Part shown: in pieces, positions 37,325 through 49,051 of the stretch
How positions within the stretch are numbered: the first letter of the stretch is position 1
How the letters are laid out: each line of letters opens with the position of its first letter
DNA from: Lunularia cruciata
Lineage: Eukaryota > Streptophyta > Marchantiopsida > Lunulariales > Lunulariaceae
Assembly: GCA_948567375.1 (NCBI GenBank)
Contig: OX419761.1
Span: 17,052,501 to 17,116,500, forward strand
DNA length: 64,000 bases
Direction: 5' to 3'
Notes under the pieces: model-generated
Told to the model about the DNA's origin: nothing
The model's database searches: none
What the model saw: the letters and a program-made list of their open reading frames with translations, nothing else
Made by a program: the position numbers and the translations under genes

Positions 37325-38640
37325 TATCTACCATGGTGGACTTGGTGTTCAGCAAACCAAGGTGTAGACTAGTGCACATATTCCTTAGCCTATAGATGTG
37401 AGTAGAGTGTGAGTATTCCTTGGGTTGGTAAAATTTTATTGTCAATATGTTAGAGGATTTAGTGTCATGCCAAGGCCTTGATGAAGTTGACCAAGCTTAC
37501 ACAAGAGTGGTGTTGGGAAGATGAGTAGAGATAGCTTTTATAGAGCTCAAGGAGAGGTTGACATCTACATCTATTCTCAAGAGACCAATCAGAGAACTGT
37601 GAGCCGGCCTATCTCTCACTCAAGTTGAACCTCTGATGACTATTATGGTAGCACACCATGGACTAAGAAGGCAAGGAACCCCAACTCCATCATACTTCTC
37701 CAAAGCTAACACTCCAAGACTCAAGACATTGCTCACTAGAGAACTCAAATGAGAAAGATAGTTGCAAATGAAAGGATGATGAGTACCTCCTCACCCCTTG
37801 TTTATATACTTGTGAATAGTTACACACCAAAGTTACTAATTACCGTAGTAACTCAAGTTACTAGACTAAAAGTCAAGTAAAGTAAAAAATTAGAAAGGAA
37901 TATCCATTCACATGGGCATATTTCACTAGCATATGATCTTATCTTGACCTAACCACTCAGTCAAGGATTCCTTCACATGGGCTATCCTTGGACTATAGAA
38001 GAATCCAAAACAAAAAGGTTGCGGGCCCAAGAGTTCTCAATTCTTTCCTCAAAGCCAAACACTTAGGAATAATACCAAGTTAACACACTAGAATCCAAAA
38101 GAGTGGTGCTCATCTTTTCTACTTCCTCTAAAGTAAGGTCCCCTCTATCTTAGCTATGACTAACTTTAGCTAATCATGCCTAATGTAGAACCATCCTTTA
38201 TCTCTATATAAATAATATCTCTCAAGTACTTATAATACCAAGCTAAATATCACAATACCACAAACATGCACAAATGAATGTAATAGAACAACCATTCCAA
38301 GTTCATACTGATTGGAGTATGTTGGGGCTTGGAGCTCATCTAATAGGCTGATGAGGAGAAGGAGTTTGTAGTAACCTATGCTAGTTGCTTTAACAATTTA
38401 GTGGAGGTAAAGTATAGTTCATACGAGAGAGATTGCTTGGCAATAGTGTGGGCAATAGCACACTTTTGATGTGACCTATTTGGTAACCCCTTCTCTCTCA
38501 TCACTAATCATCAATTGAATCAATTGATTGATTTCAAAAATTGTATGATGGGCTTTGGTTTTACAAGAGTATGATTTCATGGTTCTTCATAGATATGGAG
38601 TGGTGAACTGTGATGTAGATGGGTTGAGTAGAAACCCACG
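37325..38640 (+). pseudogene. RT thumb and RNase H of element A, split by H1
   Basis: GGLGVQQTKV then a connection region before H1; after it, WSMLGLGAHL-like, then VVTYASCFNNLVEVKYSSYERDCLAIVWAIAHF-type RNase H sequence (38370-38470) and LITNHQLNQLIDFKNCMMGFGFTRV. It corresponds to E 51300-50700. Stops throughout. Confidence 0.75.
37598..38284. mobile_element. Solo LTR-like insertion H1 in element A
   Basis: 687 bases starting TGTGAGCCGG and ending TGTAAT, flanked by AGAAC on both sides (37593-37597, 38285-38289). About 90 percent alike by eye to 56279-56971 in element E. No coding capacity. Read on the minus strand it begins ATTACATT and ends GGCTCACA. Its parent element is not in this window. 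Confidence 0.8.
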
Positions 38641-38989
38641 TCCTAGCTAGCATGACCAGATTGGTGCACATTGTCATGATGAGATAGATGAGGAGATGGT
38701 CCCAAGTTGGCATGCATCTACCTTTATATAAATAATTTTTGAGGCTTTGATGGTATCTTGTAACAAATACAAGAGGAGTTGTGAGATCATCAATCCAAAG
38801 GGTGGAGATATTAGTATAGGTCAATGAGAAATTCATGATGATGTCTTATTGATTGATTATCATTACACTGGTGTTGTGGTTGGCACAATTGGTGTTAAGG
38901 AGAGAGACTGTATTCTTTAGCAAACCAATTAGTTTAGATCAAAATTCAAACATCTTTTTTGTGTTTGAAGGATGTTATAGTGCAAGTAG

Positions 38990-39980
38990 TACCACTTCCA
39001 TCTCAAAGATGACAACTAGTATGTCATGCTCATGAGGAGCTACTATATTTTGGAGTAAAGCATACATATAGCTTATTGTAAATTCATTATTGGTGGCATA
39101 CTATATAGACCAATGTACAAAAATTGGTTGCCAAATATGTGATTTGTGATAGAGTTACAACATCATTTAATGCTCCCATACCACAATTACACCCATTACC
39201 TATCATGGGCTAAGGTTATTGCTAGAGTTTGGACTTTGTTGGACCCTTACCATTGACTATGAGGCATCATTGATATGTTTTGGTTATAGTGTAGCACTTC
39301 TCTAAGTAGATTGAGTTTTTTGCACTTCTTGACAAGTTCATCGAAGGAAGAACTTACTTGTTCTTGGATTGGCTTTTAGTCATTTTGGTGCATTAGCTAA
39401 AATTTTGATTGATCAAGGTATAGAGTTATTTGGAGAGTTTAAGGCCTTGATTTATCATCATATTACCTCTTGAGATCACCCTAAGGTAGATGGCTTAGTA
39501 GAGATAGTAGTTCAAATGGTGAAGAGAAGATTGCATAAGCGTTGTTTGCATAGAGGCCACTTGAGAGATTGTGATCTCCAATTACCTTGGTTGGCCATGG
39601 GCTATCCATTCAGCTGGCAAGCTTCCTTAGTATCCTTCTCTCCTTACTTTCTACTCTATTGACAAGATCTAGATTTACCTATTGCCATTTTTCATGATGT
39701 TATTGTAGTTTTGGACTTGAATGATCCAAACGTACAAGTAGCACATGTTCTCAACGGGTAGAGATCTTTTGGAGAGTGATGCCAATAGCCTTTGAGAACT
39801 TATAAATTAATGCTTGTTCAACATAGAGATACTAAGTATAAGCTACTATTCAAGGAGGAGGTTATAGATCATCAATCCATCAATTTCATCCAAGTGACTA
39901 TATATCTACAATAGATTACATCAACAACACTTGATGTTACTATAAGCCTCACTATCTTGAGAGTGCATGAGGTTTTTCCT
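38990..39980 (+). pseudogene. Integrase of element A (degenerate)
   Basis: The zinc-binding N-terminal region reads CHAHEELLYFGVKHTYSLL and then WWHTI; the CVVC pair of E appears as VICDR. The catalytic core follows (LDFVGPLPL near 39232, then the VDGLVEIVVQMVKRRLHKR segment near 39485-39545), then FSWQASLVSFSPYFLLY. Collinear with E 50335-49400. Confidence 0.8.
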
Positions 39981-39991
39981 TCTGACTCTTC

Positions 39992-40260
39992 ATGTTGGAA
40001 GGACATGATAGTGTTGTTTGGAAGGATCATGTGTACAATTGTGCACCATGCCATCTCCCAAAAATTGATGGTACTATGGACCCAAGCTTGGCACTTGTAC
40101 ATGCAAGCTTATGGTGTATGTCATGTGGCTCTTTTGGTGGAGCTGTTACTATGTTGGTGAGTGATAGTTTGAGAGGGTAACATATGGCATGTTTCACTCC
40201 TCTCTTCATGATGGTTCTTCAAGGATAATGGTGTACTTGACCTATAGTTAGTTCACCCTT
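39992..40260 (+). pseudogene. PHD-finger-like module at the C-terminus of element A pol
   Basis: CAPCHLP-IDGTMDPSLALVHASL leads into CMSCGSFGG (the first two zinc ligands, around 40115-40126), then TMLVSDSLRG, a stop, and HMAC. Compared with element E, the His and Cys of the H-x2-C pair are kept in both copies and the first Cys pair is kept only here. PHD fingers bind histone H3 tails. The position after integrase is where chromoviruses carry a chromodomain. Confidence 0.7.
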
Positions 40261-40515
40261 TATGTGGTATAGATTACAAACATGTGACTAATGATGGGGC
40301 TTGATAGCACCTTGCCTCTTGATCTTTGCCTGCCTAGGGCATATTACATACTTGGAATAAATGGCTATCTAGAGTTAGAGGGAACTAACCGCCAACTAGG
40401 AAGGTGATTATGACACTTTAAAGTTCATGTATGACTTATGTGTGAATTGTGCTTCTATAGTGTATGATATTAACAAAAATTTATGTTATATAATGATATA
40501 TATACACACAATAGT

Positions 40516-40690
40516 TATCATAACATTTGTAGTGTGGAAGCTATTTTTCTTGGATGTTGGAGTGTTGGATAGTGTTGATAACCGTAGTTATATTACTAGT
40601 TTTTTAAGGACTATTTGGTAGTGGCTAGATTTCACGTTAGGAGTATCAAGTGATAGTGGGACCCACTATCACTTGCACCATTCACACTAT
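40516..40690 (+). repeat. 3' LTR of element A, truncated
   Basis: Starts TATCATAACATTTGTAGTG and follows the A and E LTRs through GGGACCCACTATCACTTGCACC, then diverges. The last 200 bases of the LTR are missing, so no target-site duplication can be tested. Confidence 0.65.
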
Positions 40691-41098
40691 AAGATAGATC
40701 TTCAACTAGCCTTTTGAAGCATAAGAAACTAGAATTGAAAGCTTTCACAACATGCTTTTAAATCTCTTCATGTTGATGTTTATATAATGTTTACCATGGC
40801 CCAAGAGTGCATACCTTGTTTTCATATGCTTTGCATATGACATAGGTAAAGGTAAATTTTTACTTGGTTTTAGATGATCAAATGACAATAGTGGATGTTG
40901 TGGTAGAATACCCTACACATCATGCAATTTCATATAGAGTGATTACTCATCTTTTGGATAGGCAATGAGCGGAGTAACAATAGGCAAGATCTCTAAGTAA
41001 TCATATCACCTCTTTATTTCTCTATTCTTGGAGCTATATGGAATGATGGATACCATACTTGACACATTTGTCAAAGAGTGCACAAGAGTATATCATCT

Positions 41099-41260
41099 TA
41101 GGCGTTAGGGAATACCACTCTCACTCTCATATTTTGTAGCATATCTAGACGTAGTGTAAGATAGTATCACTCTCATTCTCATGCTTTGTAGCATATTTTA
41201 GACATTGTATAGCCAAATACCAATCTCCCTCTAATACTCTTTAGCATATTTTAGACATTA
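41099..41260. repeat. Three-copy tandem repeat, unit about 54 bases
   Basis: Units end near 41153, 41207 and 41260, each with a CT-rich block (ACTCTCATT-like), then TTTGTAGCATAT, then TAGAC. The array directly abuts the MITE-like copy 2. Confidence 0.75.
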
Positions 41261-41612
41261 GAGGATTTCAAATCTGAAGTAGACTAATACTTAGTGTACT
41301 TTTAGGGACATCCATAAAAATTTATAGGAGTACCCATAGGGAAGAATAGACAAGTAATGAAATCATCATGTAATACTTTATGGTTTATAGAATTTTGGGT
41401 AAATTTAGGCTTTTAGATTTTCAAATTTACAACAAAATTTTTTATGGGCATGGATCATGTTTTAGATCACCCATAAAATTTTATATGATTATAGAATTAT
41501 ACCTTTAAAAACCCCATGTACTCTTGTACATGACCTATAAATTTTTACCAATTGTATGTAAACTTTTTTTTGATATTTATGGAACCCGTAAAAGCTCAAT
41601 CTGAAAGCTCCT
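41261..41612. mobile_element. MITE-like foldback, copy 2
   Basis: The ends GAGGATTTCAAATCTGAAG and (inverted) CAATCTGAAAGCTCCT match the ends of copy 1 at 18055-18228. Shared blocks are GACATCCATAAA, GTACCCATAG and ATATTTATGGAACCCGTAAAAG. It is longer than copy 1 because of an AT-rich centre. No coding capacity. Confidence 0.6.
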
Positions 41613-42762
41613 ATTGTGTATATATTGCTCTTTAGAAAGGACTTGTTAGTGCAATCTATAGGAGAGCAATCACACTAGGTGATGCTTTTTCAAATGCTCC
41701 AATAGTTATTATGCATACAACTTGCATAACTAAGATATATTATGAAGCTGGAAACTTAGAAATTAGTGAATTTAGTAACTTACTAATTTTAAAGTAATTT
41801 TTAACAAGATTTGTCTTAAATAATATTTAAATTTAATATTTATTTTAAAGTAAGAGTTATTGAATCTTTAAACTTATATTATAACTAGTTTATTATGTGT
41901 CTTCCAAACACAATGAGTTTAAAATATTGAGCTCAAGCTTGCGCTTAAGCAGATATTATCAAGCATAAAATAGCACTGCATTAATATTGAATGCCAATCT
42001 ACTCCCTCTCTTAAAAACAAATCTCCATGAAATTGGATTCCATCAACCACTAAGGAGAACAAACACTACTATCAATCATAAGGTCTCTCCATTGCAAAAC
42101 ACTTGCTTTATCTCCATTGCTACATGCTTGTTGCTCTATTTGCCATAATACCAAAATCTGATTGCCATTAAGGTCAATATTCTAGTGCTGCTAAGGACCA
42201 TGTTGGAATCTAAAGCTATCACACATACAAATTCTATTTGATATACTCAATACTCTTTTATGAATAGCTTCTAGGATGGCTAGGTTGAAACCTCCAAATC
42301 TATCACAAATATGAATTCTTTATGATATACTCAATAATATTTTATGGATAGATTATGTGAGTTGCTAGGTTGACACCCTTGCCATAGTGGACAAAGCTGA
42401 TTGGAAGAAAAAAAATCCCCATTTTGCATTTCTATTTCTGTTTTTGTTGTTCCAAAAATGATAGAAAAAACAACATATGATCTTGCTTGCACAATATTTT
42501 CTTTGTGCACCAATTTTTTTGTTGATACTTGTGAGTGTCAAATTTGGCAGGCCTTCTTGGGAGGAGGTGCCAACCTGTGGTTGTGGCTTGAATCTTGAAT
42601 GCAACTTTGGTTGTGCCAGTGCTTGACCACAAATTCCTTGTGTTGCTCTTAGGTCTAATCTTCATTGTGTTCCATAGATGTGCAAGAACAATTGATGCCA
42701 CAAGATAAGTTGAACTCATACGTCCACAATCCATAGGAGGTATTGCAAGATGCGCATACAAA

Positions 42763-42968
42763 ATATGATTCATACCATTCACTCCATGCTTGCTTTTGTT
42801 TACTTTCATCGTTATGTTGATTAGTTGTTGTTTCCTAGAAAGGTCACCATGCTCATCAAAGCAAGCTTGCTTTGCTTTACCTTCATGGTTATGCTGAATA
42901 GTTTGTGCTTCCCAAATTTAGTTCCATGCTCAACAAAGAACGCATGGAGTGAATGGTATGAATCATAT
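42763..42968. repeat. Perfect 27-base inverted repeat with a 152-base spacer
   Basis: Arms 42763-42789 and 42942-42968 are exact reverse complements. The spacer contains two related stretches (CTTGCTTTTGTTTACTTTCAT and CTTGCTTTGCTTTACCTTCAT types), so the locus is a duplicated foldback. Function unknown. Confidence 0.9.
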
Positions 42969-44336
42969 GTTGTCTTAGTTTTTGGGGAAGAACTTCTCAA
43001 AAAGCACTTGATAGTAGAATTGGAAGTTAGGTCAAGATCCAAATAGGCTAAAACTTGCAACCAAAAGCTTTCATGACCAAAATTTCTGATCATGTCTCTA
43101 CATCTTTAATATTACTTTAGATCTTGATTTGTAAATTTTGTGCTCAAGAAGTTTGTATTAGAAAGTGTAGAATATGTATTGTCTCAAGTGCAAACTAAGG
43201 ATCAATCTCCCTCAAATGAATTTTTCATTGTTCTTTGCCTTAATAGTTAATCCAAGTGCATACAATCTGTAAAATGAGTGTTGTTGGGTTGACTTAGTAC
43301 ATCGATTGATATTTGTAGACTAGATAATGGAGTTCTTGGAATTTGTGGTGACTTTGTGTCAAGTGGTCAAGAAACTCACTAAGGATTAATTTGGTGGATG
43401 GACTATTGGAACTCAGGATGTCTCTCCTCTTAGTGCTTGGCACCTTATTGTCTTTAAAGAGTAGAATGAGTGCATGTTTATGTCATTGACTGGCCAGGGT
43501 TAAATCAAGGGTAAATGTGCATTGCTTCTAATGCTCATATGAACAGTTTAGTAGCAACTCTTGCAACCCAATGTGTTTACTCTAACTTCAGCTTTTCAGT
43601 AATGATGTTTAAAGTTGAACTTGTTAACTCCACAAATAGGCATCATGAGCAAGAAAGTAGAGAAATGATAAGCTATTAATCATGATTTCTCTATGTCTCT
43701 TCCTCATTTCCAATTTCATCTTTGCAGAAGCTAAAAGGAAAGAATAGTAAGATACATTACACATACTCTAGTGTATAGGATCAAATGTATGCATTGTGTA
43801 GCTTACTTATCAATGCTTTATAAAATGTTCCTTTTGTATGTCTTTTAGTACTTATAGTTGACTCATTTGGGCATGCTCAGATTTGGGCACACTTGATTGT
43901 TTGCATAAATAATGAAGTATCTATAACAAAATAAATAATAGTCTATATATATTTCATGATCTTGAATGTCAAGAAAATATCAATATAGTGTCTCTAATAG
44001 TGTCACTTAGTTGAAACTTGATTGTGAAAACAAAACCAAATGTCTTTGATAGAACCAAATCAACTTCAACTTCAAATAGTCTTGCAACCTGTATAATTTA
44101 TAACAATCTCAACTTCCACTGATGTCATACCTGTGCAAGCTATAAGAGCATCAAATTCAAACAATTTGCAACCTTCAAAAGAGCAAGTATATAGTTTACT
44201 TGTAGAAGCACAAGTTGTTGTTGAGAACCATGGTATAGCTCATGGATATACAATATGTTATTTAAGTATCAAAGTATCAAAGATGGTGGATATGCAAAAA
44301 GTATGGTTGTATTGCATGTATAGACAAGAGTACAAG

Positions 44337-44829
44337 TGTAACAAAATGGAGTTTACAAACAAGTTAGTCAAGATTGAGAAAGTAGCAAATAGGCCAAATT
44401 AGCAAAGAATTATAAGAATATTTAGAAACACCTAGGAAGCTACTTGGTACCTTCTAAGTGTCAAGTAATGTGCATACCAAGTGGTAGCTTCTGGAAGGAA
44501 ACTCCTTGGGAAACTTCTTGGCTAGCTTAGCTTGCACACTAAATAGGTAGCTTCTAGAAGGAAGCTTCTTGATAAGCTTATTAACTAGCTTAGCTTGCAT
44601 GCCAAATAAGCGGTTCTAGATGGAAGCATTTTGATAAGCTTCCGTGTTAGCTTGGCTTGCACTCTAAGAAAGAAGTTTTTGGGAAGCTTCTCAAGGGCCT
44701 TGTATGTTCTTTATAAATACCAAAGCCCAAGCTCATGGTAGGCATTTGGAGTTCACACAATTCAAGAGTCCCAATATGAATCTTCACTTTTATGTTCCAT
44801 TCTCCTATTTCTCTCCTCAGTCTTTTACA
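44337..44829 (+). repeat. 5' LTR of element D1
   Basis: 493 bases, TGTAACAAAATGG...CTTTTACA. The internal part is built of repeated AGCTTCT, TTAGCTTGGCTTGCA and GCTTCTAGAAGGAAGCTTCTTG motifs, a local palindrome-rich array. TATAAATA near 44712 fits a TATA box. Confidence 0.9.
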
Positions 44830-44830
44830 T

Positions 44831-44842
44831 TGATACCAGAGC
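44831..44842 (+). other. Primer-binding site of element D1
   Basis: TGATACCAGAGC directly after the 5' LTR matches the initiator tRNA-Met complement TGGTATCAGAGC with two central changes. Confidence 0.8.
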
Positions 44843-45126
44843 AAGAATGAGATGGATTGAATTTATGGATTACCAAATCAATTTCTACCAAACCATTGGA
44901 TTTTTTGTATCCATGTATCACCCAAGCATCATTTCATGCAGTTCATCATGAAAAAATGTTATCATCTTTGTTGATGAACCCTTGGTACTTTCAATTGTAA
45001 CTTATGAAGAACAATGGATGTGTTTTTATCTATGTGTTAACTTAGGTAATTCTAGGTAGTTTGACAAAGTAGTAGCCATGGTAGTAATGCCAAAGTTATC
45101 ATTGCTATGTAGCAAAAAATTAAGCA

Positions 45127-45960
45127 TTGTACATGATTGTTGGAAGAACAAGACCATCAACAACAAGAGTGTGTAGAGAGAACACCATTTTGAACACCAT
45201 TCCAAAACCTAAGGTATTTGATGGCAAGAATCTCCCAAGCATAATGGAGAATTTTGTGTTTGATTGTGAATATTATTTTAAAACTACAAATCTCCAAGAT
45301 GAATGGAGACAAATTCTCTTGGCTTCAAGCCAATCGGATGGAGTGGCAAAACTATGGTGGCAATTCTGAGTGGAACAAGCTGAATTGTAGTTTGTTGTGC
45401 CAATGTTGATATAGGAATAATTCAAGAGCATAATAATTGGGCAAATCTAAGCTTTAAATGCCACACAAGTTGCATGAGATAGATTGGCAGAATTGAAGTA
45501 GATTGGTTTTATAAGAAGCTACATCACTCAATTCCAAAATACCATTATGAAAATTCCATATATATTAGAAGGTGAAGCTCTGGATCAATTTGTGAGGGTT
45601 TAAAGTCATACACCAAATTGGAAGTGACCATGTGAGAACCCAAAAACTTGGAGGAAGCCATGTACTTGGTCGAGCACTTTGATTCCTTGGTTGCAATAAC
45701 TTGATCTTGACCTTGGCCTTGACCTTGACCTTCTCAAAAACTGCCCACACACTACATATGGGTGGAGGAGCTTGCACCAATGAAGATCAATGCCATCCAA
45801 TGAAAACCTCTTGGCACTACAAGTAGGGAAAAATTGTGATGAAATTGTGGTTGTTTCTATTGTTGCCAAATTGAGCATCACATTGCTAAATATCCACTCA
45901 AGAATAGACAATCCCAACAAATAACCAAAATGGAGTTCATGGAGCATGATGACTAAAGAA
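45127..45960 (+). pseudogene. gag of element D1 (degenerate)
   Basis: IPKPKVFDGKNLPSIMENFV, CEYYFKTTNLQDEWRQILLA and SYITQFQNTIMKIPYILEGE match D2 gag closely. The zinc knuckle has lost its first Cys pair (around 45850-45900). Numerous stops. Confidence 0.85.
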
Positions 45961-46009
45961 AAAAGAATTCCTAACTGGAGAATTTGAGTCCCGTATTGGG
46001 AACTTGATC

Positions 46010-48204
46010 AATTCCAATGGATTGAAGGCTTGACCTATGTCCATGCAATTAGCAAAGGAATTAAATATTCCTATCAAGTCAATAATTGGAAGTAGATTGA
46101 TGATGGTGTATGATAGAAAGTGTTCTACATTCTATACTTCAAATCTTGTTACATTCAAGATTGGGAAAGAGTATTTGGAGTAAATGAGATTTGTAGTGGC
46201 ACCTCTATACTTTAATATCATTCTAGGTTTGCCTTAGGTTGAACGTCATAAGGTTCAATTTGATTGGACCAGATGATAAATTTAAGTATATTTGATTGGA
46301 CTAGATGACAAATTTAAGTACAACTCCAAGGTAAGAACTACCAATTAGGTTGTTTGGCACCTTTGAGTAAGATATCTAAGAATAATTAGTCTCAAGATGG
46401 GAATTCTGTTGGTAAAGCAAGCTTTGGAGGAAGATATTCCTATTTTTGCAATATGGATCAAGCTAATTATGCATAGAGAATCCGAGGAGTGCCAAAAGCC
46501 TAATCAAGCAATGGTTGATTGAACAGTTTAGGAGTTTTTAGATGTGTTTTTGGATGGCTTGCCAAAGGATTACCCTCCAATCAGGGTATGTTTTTCAAGA
46601 TTGAGTTATTGCCAAGAAGTACTCTAGTGAGTACACCAATCTATCAACTCTCACCAAAGGAGTTGGATGAGCTTCAAACAACACTAAAAAAGTTGTTTGA
46701 GAAGGATTTCATACAACATAGTACATCTCCTTGGGGAGTACCAATACTATTCATCAAAAAGAAGGATGGTGGAATTTACTTCTATATTGATTACCTTAGT
46801 AAATATAAATAAATAATAAATAAACAATGAAAGATATATATCACTTGTCTCAAATTGATGACTTTCTAGATCAATTGAGTGAAGCATGATACTACTTCAA
46901 GTTGGTAGATGCATATTGATAGAGAGGATATGCAAAAGACTTCTACCTTTTGCACAAGGTATGGGCATTTTGAATGGATAGTTCTACCTTTTGGACTCAC
47001 TAATACTCTGGTTATCCTCATGGATCAGATGCATCAAGTGTTGGATGGGCTATTGGATTGGTACATGGTGGTGTTTTTGGATGATATTTTAATTTATAGT
47101 AAGACAAAAGTAGTACACACAAATCACATGCAAGAAATCTTAAATTGACTATGACAATGAAAGTTTTACTACAAAAAGTCAAAATATACCTTTTGGCAAA
47201 AGGAAGTTATCTTCTTGGATCATAAGATCTCATTAGAGGGGATAAAGATGGAAGAGGAGAAAATCAAGGCCATTAATTGATTGGCTTACTTCAAAGGATA
47301 CCATAGAAGTGCAAGCATTTAATGGATTGGCAAATTTTTACCTATAGTTCATCCACTTCTATGATCATGAGGTTGCACTATTGACTGATATCTAGGGAAG
47401 ATCTCAAGCTTTTAGTGGATCACCAAATACAAAGAAGCATTCCAAAAGTTGAAACATATGGTTTTTTCAAGACCCATTCTTCAACCATATGATCCTCAAC
47501 TACCTTGCGTGGTTGAATTTGATGCTTCTAACTTTACGATTAGAACTATGTTGCAACAAGAATTTCTAGATAGGTTACATCATATTGCCTTTGTGTCTCA
47601 CCAACTAAAAATCATAGAAAGAAATTACTCTACTTGAGATCAAGAACAACTAGCAATGGTATATGCCACCAAGGTATAAAGGCATTATCTCTTGGGGAAA
47701 CAAGTGATCTAAATGTAATGTTTACAACAAACCCTTGTTGTAAACATTACATTTAGAGCACATGAAGAGTCAATATGATTGATGGGAGCAACAACTATAG
47801 TTTTTTGACCTTAAACTTGAGTACAAACTCAAACTTAGATTACATAGAACCCACTAGGTTTTATGTCATCCTCAATGCACTATCATGACAACTTGATTTG
47901 AACTCTTTTCCTCTCATCACAATGGCAATTATGATAGTATCAATTGACTCAAAATTCCAAATTGAATTTAGGACCACCTTACAACAAGACCTCTTCTTTC
48001 AAATGATACAAGGTTGACTTGTAGTATATGACAAGGAATACAACACTTCTCTTTCAAGGAAGACCTATTATATGAGAACTATATCTATATTCCAACCAAC
48101 AATGATCTACAACTTGTGTGCCTTCAAGAAGCCCATGATTTGCTAATCATCGGTCATATGGGTGTGGACAAGACCTTGGGTACCCTACAATACCAATGGT
48201 GGTG
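46010..48204 (+). pseudogene. PR, RT, RNase H and IN zinc region of element D1
   Basis: Protease end: NIILGLP-VERHKVQFDW (about 46215-46265). [22 protein letters not shown], then PILFIKKKDGGIYFYIDYL, then YGHFEWIVLPFGLTN and VVFLDDILIYS with both catalytic Asp residues (47074-47085). RNase H: FDASNFTIRTMLQQEF, HHIAFVSHQL. The IN zinc-binding segment (EAHDLLIIGHMGVDKTLGTL) ends at the E insertion. Several stops and a palindrome-forming rearrangement in RNase H. Every domain is recognisable, but none is complete. Confidence 0.88.
47709..47756. repeat. Perfect 22-base palindrome arms with a 4-base loop in D1 RNase H
   Basis: Arms 47709-47730 and 47735-47756 are exact reverse complements. In D2 the same place (around 63255-63310) has no palindrome, and only the right arm is homologous. 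The left arm therefore arose by copying the right arm in inverted orientation. Confidence 0.9.
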
Positions 48205-48356
48205 TGTTGTGCATATATACATTGCTACACAACATACATCGCTTTCAATATCATACACTATAGAAGCACAATTCACACATAAGTCATATATAGACTCTAA
48301 AGTTCCATAATAATCAGATTGTTTACAACTCTCAAATCCACTCAACTAAGATCAGT
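48205..48356 (-). repeat. Extra segment beyond the E 3' LTR, duplicating an internal block
   Basis: 48213-48310 repeats, with few changes, the block 48786-48885 that lies just inside the 3' LTR (shared CATATATACATTGCTACACAAC and CACACATAAGTCATA). The 5' LTR at the other end of E lacks this segment, so E has an asymmetric terminus, perhaps from recombination with another copy. Confidence 0.75.
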
Positions 48357-48752
48357 ACTTGATCTATCACTCTATAAACTTCCAACAACTGGGTGCTTAT
48401 TATAGTCAAGCCACACCCACTCTAGCTAAGAGAATTCAGGTGACGCTTGCCAGCTTCTATCCACCATAGCCAAGAACTCAAAGGCTCAACATCAAAGAAG
48501 TGAACTCTCTAGAGCTGCACTTCAAAAGTATACCCTTGGACTTGAGCTAGGTCTGAAACCCTAACAGTCCCGCTGATGGCACACTCATGGTGCAAATTGT
48601 GCAAAGTGATGGTGGGATCCACTATGAAGTAAGTACCCCAAACACAAAATCTGACTGTTAAAAAGTAGTCTTTGAGAAACTGCTGAAATAACTCTAACTA
48701 CTATCATTGCAATTCCAATGTCTGAGCAATCTAGATGTGACACTATAAATAG
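48357..48752 (-). repeat. 3' LTR of element E
   Basis: Homologous over its length to 57511-57905 (ACTTGATC...ACTATAAATAG versus ACTTGATC...ACTACAAATAG). Its outer-left end runs into a 34-base palindrome (48731-48764) that the 5' LTR does not have. Confidence 0.85.
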
Positions 48753-49051
48753 TGTCACATCTAGTATTGTCATGTGACAATTGTCATGCATATATACATT
48801 GCTACACAACATACATCGTTGTCAACATTATACACTATAGAAGCACAACCCACACATAAGTCATACATAGACTCTAAAGTGCCATAATTGCTCTCCTAGC
48901 TGGCGGTTAGGTCCCTCTAACTCTAGATAGCCATCTACTCCAAGTATATGGTATACCTTATGATGGGCAAAGATCAGAAGGCCGGGTGCTATGGAGCCCC
49001 ATCGTTAGTTGTCTGTCTACAATCTATACCATATAAAGAATGAACTATAGG

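Larger units (their letters stand above)
19272..40690 (+). mobile_element. Element A: Ty3/gypsy retrotransposon with C5-MTase and PHD-like module, degraded
   Basis: Order along the plus strand: 5' LTR, leader, gag, PR, C5-methyltransferase, RT, RNase H, IN, PHD-like region, truncated 3' LTR. It is interrupted by element B (23503-34276), solo LTR C2 (36596-37319) and solo LTR H1 (37598-38284). Subtracting these leaves about 9.2-9.9 kb, close to the 9.7 kb of its relative E on the other strand. All reading frames carry many stops, so this copy is dead. The right edge is approximate because the 3' LTR stops matching near 40690. Confidence 0.85.
40691..44336. other. Spacer between elements A and D1, unrecognised repeats
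   Basis: No gene recognised. It holds a 54-base tandem array, a MITE-like element and a 27-base inverted repeat, listed separately. The longest frames (up to 125 codons near 42432-42809 and 44133-44402) are on opposite strands and show no domain. Confidence 0.45.
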
